Part shown: in pieces, positions 57,046 through 64,000 of the stretch
Numbering within the stretch: position 1 is the stretch's first letter
Layout: the number at the start of each line of letters is the position of its first letter
DNA from: Ancylostoma caninum
Lineage: Eukaryota > Nematoda > Chromadorea > Rhabditida > Ancylostomatidae
Direction of reading: 5' to 3'
Length of the DNA: 64,000 nucleotides
Assembly (NCBI GenBank): GCA_037903475.1
Contig: JBAJFG010000019.1
Coordinates: 3,223,001 to 3,287,000 of the forward strand
Translations under genes and position numbers: made by a program
The notes under the pieces: generated by a model
Told to the model about the DNA's origin: nothing
The model's input: only the letters and a program-made list of their open reading frames with translations
Database searches by the model: none

Positions 57046-58275
57046 GTAGAGTGGAAAAAATCGTGGTCGTGAAGTTGCTGTATAGCTCACGAAATATCCT
57101 GATGTACTGAGAAGGTATGTCCTCGTTGCCCAGGGCTTCCAGGACTGCTTCTGTCTCCACAGAGTTGAAGGATTTCTTTAGATCGGTGAAAGTGAGACAG
57201 AGGGGCATTTTCTACTCTCGCGATATATTGATGAGTCAACTGACTGTGTGTATGTGAGCGATCGTACTGAATACTACTTTTCGAAACCCTGTTTGCTCGT
57301 GCTGCTGCCCTTCATCTAGAGTCCTTCCGATCCTGTTCAAGATCACTCGCGTGAAAAGCTTGAAGAGGGAGAGCAAGCAGACAGGGCGATAATTGTCGAT
57401 GTCCTGCAGATCTCCGTTCTTGTGAACAGCAGGTCCCGCTGATCTTCCACTGGTTGGGTACCTTCCAATCCGACAAGTACCGCGTGAAAAACCTAGCCGA
57501 GGTGGTGATAAGAACTGGCGGTAGGTTCTGCAGATGTTCCGGTCGAATCCTGTCGGGGCCCACTGTTCTACGATTCTTCACCGACGTAATGGCATTTCGG
57601 ACTCTGGAAGGAAGAACTGATGGGACAACATACCCGTCCTCCCTAGGGTGACATTGAGGGAGGTGGACGTGGCTATCGAAGAGATCCGAGTAGAAGTCGT
57701 AGATGACCTCCTCCATTGTCCGTCTTGGTGGAGAAATTGTTCCATTAGGGCGCTGGAGGCTGGACATGATGGTCTTGTTATTGGCGGAGTCTCGGCTGGC
57801 GTTGTGAATGCTTCTCCCTGCCTCTGCGACTTCTGCGACTTGCCAACACTGCTGCTCGTCTCTCCTTGAGGACGTCGTTTATCGCTTATCTGCACCATTT
57901 TGCGAGCTCGGACGTTAACTGGTAGTGACCTGCGGCTCTCGCGGCCCCACGCTGACGTATCAGCTCGAGGATCTTGTAAGACAATAGCCTCATCGTGGCT
58001 CTTAAACCGACGGCTTTCTTTGTGCTGTCGCGGCGATGTTGAACTAGCCGATCGTACTCTTCGTCGATGTTGTCGACAATAGCATCTTCCCAAAAGCTGG
58101 GTAACAAAGCAAAGGGATCCCAGTTGATGACGGGTTTGGGACTCCTGCTTTTGAATTTCGCCGCTTTCTCTCCTTTACGCGAGAAGAAGAATCTTGCGCG
58201 AGAGAGGCGATGGTCTGATCCGATGTAGAACAACACCGACGTTGGTCAAGCAAAACCTTCATTGATGATAATGTG
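57046..58275 (-). mobile_element. RTE-2 element, 5' part (interrupted copy)
   Basis: It starts within the endonuclease (TDHIIINE, IGSDHRLSRARFFFSR), continues WEDAIVDNIDEEYDRLVQHR, the RT entry TMEEVIYDFYSDLFDSHV, VGPDRIRPEHLQNLPP, LTFTDLKKSFNSVETEAVLE and stops at ELYSNFTTTIF where RTE-3 begins. Its 3' part is at 51800-53052. The 5' end is lost at 58275, where a hAT-type end abuts it. Confidence 0.82.
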
Positions 58276-58320
58276 GTCAGTCAGGGTCAAGCGTGATCAT
58301 GATAGGAAGTCGACCCCATG
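58276..58320 (+). mobile_element. Solo hAT end, same family as 17161-18419
   Basis: CAGGGTCAAGCGTGATCATG followed by GTCGACCCCA matches the left terminus of the complete hAT element. No second terminus was found nearby, and RTE-2 sequence (TAGGTAGCTGGAGCATTCGG) resumes at about 58340. Confidence 0.6.
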
Positions 58321-58366
58321 TTGACTTACCTGCCTAGGTATAGGTAGCTGGAGCATTCGGGTAAAA

Positions 58367-58779
58367 GAGGTAAAACAGGAAGAATTTGGGCAGGCAGATG
58401 CTGAAGCGATTTCTTCAAGTGCATTGGGACTGAAGGCGTACCTAGTGGAAGCGTTATCCCTACACCAAATGACTGTTCAAAATACAACAAAAGCTCCGAA
58501 GAGCTCAGAAATAGTGAGGACGAAGAAGGCAGTTAGCTTTCCACTACTACTGGCACCTCCTAGGAAGTGAAGGCTGGTCGGAGCATGATAAAAAAAAAAG
58601 CCATAGGTTTCTTGCTCAAAGTGGCTACAGGAGTCAGGATCATCCTCAGACTCATAGCGAAAATTGTGTGAAAGATGTTGAACATCAATCATTACCATTC
58701 TCAAAAACCAACACCTTACCCGATACAATGAGGTAAAACAGAAAGAATTTGTGCAGGCAGATGTTGAAGCGATTTCTTC
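58367..58779. repeat. 50-bp direct repeat pair
   Basis: 58367-58416 and 58730-58779 share GAGGTAAAACAG-AAGAATTT and GCAGGCAGATG-TGAAGCGAT with few differences, 363 bp apart. They may be the ends of a small insertion or a local duplication. Confidence 0.6.
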
Positions 58780-58979
58780 GTTCTCGCTACCTCTCCATTT
58801 CTTTGCCGGCAAAAAAATGTCTTATTGCAGCAAACATCCAGACCCATTGGTCATACGCAAATCTATTGCTTGGGCTTATTCCAAGGAAGAACCGTTGCAA
58901 GAACAGATCAACATCTAATTTTGACGCCGTGAGGAGATACAATGTCCAGTGGCAAGGCTCTCCCAGTTTTTGTGAACTT

Positions 58980-60129
58980 ATATGCTAAAATTTGCACTTG
59001 AATGGGCAAGGAGGCAATTCTATAGGGCACTTCTAAACCGTGGAGAGCAGCGCTTTTTGAAAGTAGCAGACGTGTCCTGCGACAGGGTTCCGCTCCTATG
59101 CATGAGGCAAAAATCCTTAAAGGCCGCACTCACTGAAATTTCTGGGTTGGGGATTTGGCAGTATATCAGGATTTTTTGAGACGATGAACTCATAACAACG
59201 ATGGAGCGGCGGGAAAAACGCAGGAAACACAGAAAACAATGCCCCTGTTTCATGTGCGTCCGCAGCGCGGGCGAGTGTCCGTGATGAGTCCCGCTACGAA
59301 ACTCTGAAAATGGTACGCACACCATCCCACACTAAACCACATGCGCACGCCCACTCGATGGTGTTATCTAGAGCGACGAACCCCTTTTTGAGCGGCAGAT
59401 GTGTCCACGGCAGTATCTTTGCATGTGGGCGTCCGTTCGCTGTGTTCTTCTTACTGTTGTGATTGTTCAGCGCTCGGCCACATTGTAAATGATTCACTTC
59501 AGAAGTGAGAATTTTTGTGGTGCTTTAATTGAAGGCAAGGTCCGGGCAGAATTTCATCCCCCGAATTTCTATTGGATTGCAGCTGACGGTGACTTCCCGG
59601 CGGCGGTGGGTGGAAACTACTGAAAGATCCCTGAAAAGATCCCACAACGAACGCTTTACATTGACCAATTTCGTTACGGCGTTTGGGATTCGCGGCGTCC
59701 GTGCTTTCAAATGACGTTATACGGCGCGCCCTACATGCTGTCTGTTGTGGCGTCGTAGGAAAAACTGACTGTGGCAGTCGCAGCCTTCCCATTAGAGCGC
59801 GGTACCGCCCTTTTTGAAGGGTGTGGGCACGTCACCTTGGAGAAAGGGAGCTGCGGGGGACTCATATGAAGCCACATGCTTAAGCAGACGCTTAGGCTTA
59901 GTCTAAGGCCTAGTCTTAAGCTAGTGCTCCCCGTAACTCGTTTTTCGCCTCAACTTGAATTGTAGAGTGAACCAATCGTTACAGCTTTTCTTCTTGCTTT
60001 CTTGACTATGATAGTGATTCCTGTCACAAGGTGCACGAGAGTTGTGTTTGTCTGCCCACATTTCTTTTGAGACCTTTTTCAGATGATCTTTCAGAGCATG
60101 GACTACTTCCCCCTACCAAAGATCCAAAC
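58980..60129. other. Intergenic with unassigned open frames
   Basis: Several 60-100 codon frames on both strands (for example minus 59499-59792) look coding-like in composition but carry no motif I can name and no phase-matched splice partners. They may belong to a repeat family. Confidence 0.25.
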
Positions 60130-60489
60130 TTATTCATCGTTGAATGTAGTGTAGAAAAGGAAAGACACTTCCAGGGGGGAGGGTGCCGAATCGCCACCTT
60201 CCTGCCCTCGTATTTCCTTGCACCGCTCTATTACTAGTCGCTTCGCCATCACTCTCGGCGCACTCTTCGGTTCATAGAAATGCGGCCGATGAGGCAGCAC
60301 TGGATCATTGATGAATCTCGTGCCCATTATTTTCACCAAAGGAAGTGGTTGAGGGAATCGCAATCGCTCCCTGTTCTTCAGCGTTTTGCACCCGCTGCAA
60401 CAGTAGGTTTTTGCCATTCTGTTTGATAAAACCTTCTGAAAGTGCCCTTCGTAACTGTGACGTCGGTCAGGATGCACGAATATAGCCAT
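60130..60489 (-). CDS. Possible FLYWCH-like zinc-finger fragment
   Basis: A 119-codon frame reads HSYEGHFQKVLSNRMAKTYC, CSGCKTLKNRERL, NDPVLPHRPHFYEPKSAP, AKRLVIERCKEIRGQEG. The aromatic-basic start, the C-x2-C pair and the H-x2-H pair (LPHRPHF) recall FLYWCH-type DNA-binding fingers, often transposon-derived. A further open frame lies upstream (60491-60742) but ends in TGA just before this one. Function is unproven. Confidence 0.35.
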   Translation of the reverse strand: MAIFVHPDRRHSYEGHFQKVLSNRMAKTYCCSGCKTLKNRERLRFPQPLPLVKIMGTRFINDPVLPHRPHFYEPKSAPRVMAKRLVIERCKEIRGQEGGDSAPSPLEVSFLFYTTFNDE

Positions 60490-60973
60490 GTCATGCCCAC
60501 CAGACGGCGGAAGGGTTCATCGCGCACTCCGCCCTTTTCCCCGCGCTTGCGAAAGGACGGCTGACGAACCTCACCCGATCGCTACACACATGGTTTGAAC
60601 TCCAGAGGGCACAAAACTTGGGTGGGCGAGATTTTGACCGAACCTTGCCTTTAAAGGTTGGAGTGGTGAGCGTTAACTTGAGTTTGTGAGGAATGGGAAA
60701 TCGCTCCTGTACAACCTGAATTTGAATCCAGAGGATTTTCACTGCAGCCTTTGTTGAAGAGCAAAACCTGCTCTATCCGCTATAAAAATCTGCGTCCCCT
60801 GAAAAAAGCCTCTAAAAAAGCCTGGGACGGAATGAGTAAAGAATACCTGCGCGAATCCTGTGCTCCACCTATGAAGACAATGAGAGCCAGCGCTTCCTCC
60901 AATGTAGACTATCTTGAAATCTGATGAATCTTTAAGATATTCTATATCGGGTAATATTCAGCCACCGTGTATA

Positions 60974-61833
60974 CAGTAGCGATCAAAAAGACATGATAAG
61001 CGCTGTTTCAACGGGAGAATCGTTCGCTATAACTCAACTCTAGATTTTGTTATCCACATGAAATTGAGTATGTATTGAAGCTTTACGGGTGCTTCCTAAC
61101 AGCAGCTTATCGAGAATAGAGACTCAATCCTGGTGGCACTTATTATTATTTGCTTATTATTGCCTTGTTGAGCTTAAACTTCAATTTCTTTGGTTGCCGT
61201 GAATTTTGTCCAATATCTTCACTACGACCTGATACAGATTGGGCCCATGATTGCATATTTTCTCCAATAGGTATTATTGCAATACTTTCCTTTGCTGCTC
61301 GAATAAGAGGACTAACCGGCTGAATTTAACAAAAAAAAATGTTTTATCCCATCTGAAGAATATTGACAGCATTACAGTTCCTATTTCAATATCAGAATAG
61401 TTGTTAGCAGTAGATATCATAGAAATATTTTTCGCCAGAGTGGTTGCTTTTTGTTTTAAATTACTGAAAAATCTTTGTTCCCACTTTTTTGGGCCAATAT
61501 CATTTTTTATATGAAGTGAAGAACTACAGAACACGACTATCACAGCAAAGTACTTATTCAAAATAATCATCATTCAAATAATTCTTGTTCAAATCGAAAG
61601 GAGGGGATACAAACGGTGAGGAAGCGATGATGATAAAAATGGTTAGCTTGGACTCGGAACACTTTTTGTTTGAAAGTAGTTAACGCCAATGTTACGTAGT
61701 AGTGGGAAGAAAGAGTTGCTTGACTCTCATCAAGTCCTCAAGTTTCGTCTGAAAAGCTCAATCCTTAATTGAGTTACAGTATAAGATTCTGCCTTCAACA
61801 ATGCTACTGATCATATCTTTTTGACCACTACTG
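60974..61833. mobile_element. Tc1-type non-autonomous element (MITE) with TA duplication
   Basis: The left end CAGTAGCGATCAAAAAGACA and the inverse of the right end, CAGTAGTGGTCAAAAAGATA, resemble the C. elegans Tc1 terminus. TA flanks both sides (60972-60973 and 61834-61835). The 860-bp interior has no transposase motifs. Confidence 0.75.
61274..61573 (-). CDS. Open frame inside the Tc1-type MITE, possible secreted peptide
   Basis: Ninety-nine codons starting MMIILNKYFAVIVVFCSSSL, a signal-peptide-like stretch. The rest is Lys/Asn/Ile-rich without cysteine pattern or known motif. AT-rich DNA can give such frames by chance, and the position within a transposon argues for caution. Confidence 0.2.
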   Translation of the reverse strand: MMIILNKYFAVIVVFCSSSLHIKNDIGPKKWEQRFFSNLKQKATTLAKNISMISTANNYSDIEIGTVMLSIFFRWDKTFFFVKFSRLVLLFEQQRKVLQ

Positions 61834-61835
61834 TA

Positions 61836-63027
61836 CAGCAGACGTCGTTGCCGGTGGCCCATCCGCGGTCTCGAGTTTTCCACTGCTGTGATGCTATTTC
61901 TAACAGCTTTTTGCCTGATTTCAAGCATTTCTGACTAAATCGGAAAGCAAAGCGCCTAGAGATAGTATTTTGGCAGCGAAAGACACCTATCCCTGCTCGC
62001 GCTTCGCGGTAGCACTGCTCCTTCTTGAGGCCGCTGATGTGCCACCGCCATTGACGTCCACTGCACATGTTGTGCGGTTTTTGGCGTGAGAATGTGAAAA
62101 CAAGGGTGTAAACTAAGCGTCGTAAGTGTCACAAGTAGGTGGTACGCGTGTGGAAGCAAAAGAAGCAGAGTATAACTCAGCAGCAATGCGAAGGAGTAAA
62201 ACTCAAGTCTTTTTGCTCCTTGTCGATGTGGTTCGATGATGCGCTCCTGTGACTTTCTCGAACAGACCTGTGCAGGATGAAGGCAGGTAATGAATATGTG
62301 AGTGAACCTCGTGCAACAGGACGGAACAGGACAACAAATTGTAATAATAACCTTCTTCGTTAGCAGGTTAAGGTTTGGAAAGGCGGGAGCAGAGAGACAG
62401 CTGTTTTTGCCTTTTGCAGTTCAGCGCAGATCCTTGCTCTTGCTCCCATGGGGGCTGTATAAGGGCTAATATCTGCTGATATTCGACAGCACCTATAGAT
62501 AATTAAATAAGTGCAACGAATAAATATATGTACATTTATATATGAACACATATTAAGCACACCCACGATGATTTCAGCCGTTGGGTGAGCAAACGGAATA
62601 GAGATAGAGCATGCAAAAGGGCTCTACACGGATTACTCTTCTGCCGTATGTCTTAGGCCTGTCGAGAGTTTTTGCTCTCCCCCAAGCTAAAAATCTGTGC
62701 ATCAATACTACTATTACAAATTGCATAATTACATTATCGAGAGTGAGACCAAAGTCTCCATCAATTCATCGCCCTAAATTGTTGGCATGTTCAATATGTG
62801 GCAGCCAATGTACATGCGCATACAAATTCAAAAAATCGAAAAGGTAGAAAAAAGAACTAAAAATAATTCAAAACTTGAAGGAATCGTTGATTGCGAGCGC
62901 CATCTCATTGTTGACGTTGTCAGCCACCACGTCCCAGGGTCCTCTTTCCTATAAAGGAGAGGCTACCCGGGACAAGCAGCTTCCCAAGGGGCCAAAAACA
63001 AGTAAAAAACACATAAAATACTAAAAA
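61836..63027. other. Region downstream of the right-edge gene
   Basis: Open frames near 61956-62186 on the minus strand have hydrophobic starts but no partner exons. No polyadenylation signal could be assigned with confidence. Confidence 0.3.
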
Positions 63028-63103
63028 TTACGGTTTGAGGTATGCGCGAGGAAGACGTGGAGAAGACGAGGCCTGCGGGGCCTTTCGATCAACATCCACA
63101 GGT
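63028..63103 (-). CDS. Right-edge gene, terminal exon with stop codon
   Basis: Read in phase 2 it gives PVDVDRKAPQASSSPRLPRA then YLKP and TAA at 63028. The acceptor (TGTAATGATAAG) is weak, but phase and composition fit. This would be the C-terminus of a protein whose 5' part lies beyond 64000. Confidence 0.45.
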
Positions 63104-63158
63104 CTTATCATTACAAAAACTTCTCAAATAATGGTGAAAACCAAATAAAAACGCTTAC

Positions 63159-63262
63159 CTGGACCTAATATTCATAAATGGCGCTCTCTGAAAGCTGATC
63201 GAGGACGGCGAACCGCTGCTACAAGCGGGACGCGCGGCAGGCTCGGGGCACTCGAAAACATT
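63159..63262 (-). CDS. Right-edge gene, exon with Ser/Pro-rich segment
   Basis: A 104-nt exon, acceptor CATCGATAG, donor TCCAG|GTAAGC, phase 0 to 2. It encodes NVFECPEPAARPACSSGSPS and SISFQRAPFMNIRS. An in-frame TAG directly upstream falls in the acceptor, so the exon must start here. Confidence 0.5.
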
Positions 63263-63508
63263 CTATCGATGGCGCACAAGGACTGTAACTTACTGGGACG
63301 CTTCAATGGGTTAGTCAGAATTTCCCGAAACGCTTCAATGTGTGAGGCAGTGGAAAATCATCCGACTCGCAGAACAGAACATGCGCTGTTTATGAAGAAC
63401 GGGGGAAAAGACCATTTGTAATGCCTATACCGCCCCGGTAGGCCAATAAAAACAGAAGAAAAAGAAAGGGGAACGTGACACATGAAACAGAAAAAGATGC
63501 CAACTTAC

Positions 63509-63579
63509 GTTCTCCTCCAATAAGTCGTTCTTGGTAACCATCTTTTCGGGATACAACGCCCCCACTGCGACATGAAAAG
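63509..63579 (-). CDS. Right-edge gene, penultimate coding exon
   Basis: A 71-nt exon with a consensus acceptor (ATTGGTTGCAG) and donor (GAGAAC|GTAAGT), phase 1 to 0, reading FHVAVGALYPEKMVTKNDLL then EEN. It joins both neighbours in frame. Confidence 0.55.
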
Positions 63580-63741
63580 CTGCAACCAATAATCAAACAG
63601 ATATTTAAGTGAATTCATTCTTCTCTGGCGTGAGAAGACCAGAAAAGCAGAAAAACAGTGGATAAATCTCGAATATAACAGAAAGGAGAAATAAAGAAGT
63701 TTTAAAATAACGCAAATTCTTCTTCAAGGGAGTGATCCAAC

Positions 63742-63900
63742 CTAAAATTTGAACTAGGGCACTGTAGTATTTGAAGTCGAGCAGAACTGTTGTATCGTCG
63801 ACGAAGTGGACGTTCTCGAGCTCCGTTTGGGTTTGTGACGTCGCGCCTCGTTGAATCGCGCACTGTTTCCCCCACCCTTGGCTGTCTGCGCCTCATGACC
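63742..63900 (-). CDS. Right-edge gene, internal exon (5' border uncertain)
   Basis: The minus-strand frame reads TSQTQTELENVHFVDDTTVL, LDFKYYSALVQIL and ends in phase 1 before GTTGGA. The 5' border lies near one of the AG sites at 63860-63900; a TGA in this frame closes off upstream. The phase fits the next exon. The protein family is not recognised. Confidence 0.45.
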
Positions 63901-64000
63901 ACGAGGTCATAACACGGTTCGCGATCACATTAGTGGGAGAGTCGTTGAACTTAGTTGCCAACTATGTCGCGACATCAGTGAGAGCACACGCTTCATCATG

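Noticed and set aside
59880..59935. TTAGGC-like telomeric motif
   Set aside because: Only one or two imperfect copies within a locally repetitive stretch; not a telomere array.

Overview
This is eukaryotic, intron-rich DNA from a nematode, most probably a strongylid parasite such as a hookworm. The evidence is short exons with nematode-type TTTTCAG acceptors, a probable spliced-leader acceptor two bases before a start codon, a secreted protein built of Kunitz and lustrin-type (WR1) modules, and a dense load of Tc1/mariner, hAT, RTE-like and Ty3/gypsy elements typical of these genomes. No rRNA, confident tRNA, CRISPR or bacterial operon structure is present. The species is an inference; no marker gene settles it.

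Layout. (1) 1-15595, minus strand: one long gene I could assemble exon by exon. It starts with a signal-peptide exon at 15491-15595 and runs off the left edge. Thirteen exons join with matching phases and encode at least 510 residues: signal peptide, linker, Kunitz K1, K2, K3, lustrin L1, K4, L2, K5, L3, then beyond the window. All five Kunitz domains have glycine where the second cysteine (C14 in BPTI numbering) should be, and four also lack its partner C38. Its introns carry foldback elements and an inverted pair of small cysteine-rich units. (2) 15.6-31 kb: mostly non-genic DNA with tRNA-like SINE heads, a complete non-autonomous hAT element (17161-18419, 8-bp target duplication), a 2.3-kb 59-bp minisatellite, a 300-bp AATG microsatellite and a mariner remnant. 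(3) 31.3-33.1 kb: a phase-consistent four-exon plus-strand gene of unknown family and a small minus-strand basic/cysteine peptide exon. (4) 34.4-36.0 kb: two arrays of one 42-bp satellite, with a perfect 29-bp-arm hairpin between them. (5) 37598-45618: a Ty3/gypsy LTR retrotransposon on the minus strand with 313-bp LTRs and a 4-bp target duplication; its integrase reading frame carries a long C-terminal domain I do not recognise. (6) 45883-47474: a Tc1/mariner element with paired (IR/DR-like) terminal repeats and a decayed transposase. (7) 49.9-58.4 kb: a graveyard of non-LTR (RTE-like) elements in which a mariner sits inside one RTE copy, which itself sits inside a second RTE copy. (8) 58.4-64 kb: repeats, a Tc1-type MITE, a possible FLYWCH-like reading frame and the 3' end of a minus-strand gene that continues past the right edge.

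The host genes show no sign of being one pathway. The Kunitz/lustrin gene is a secreted, probably extracellular-matrix or cuticle protein; the rest of the window is shaped mainly by transposition. All exon models are by eye from splice signals, phase continuity and family resemblance; no alignment was run.
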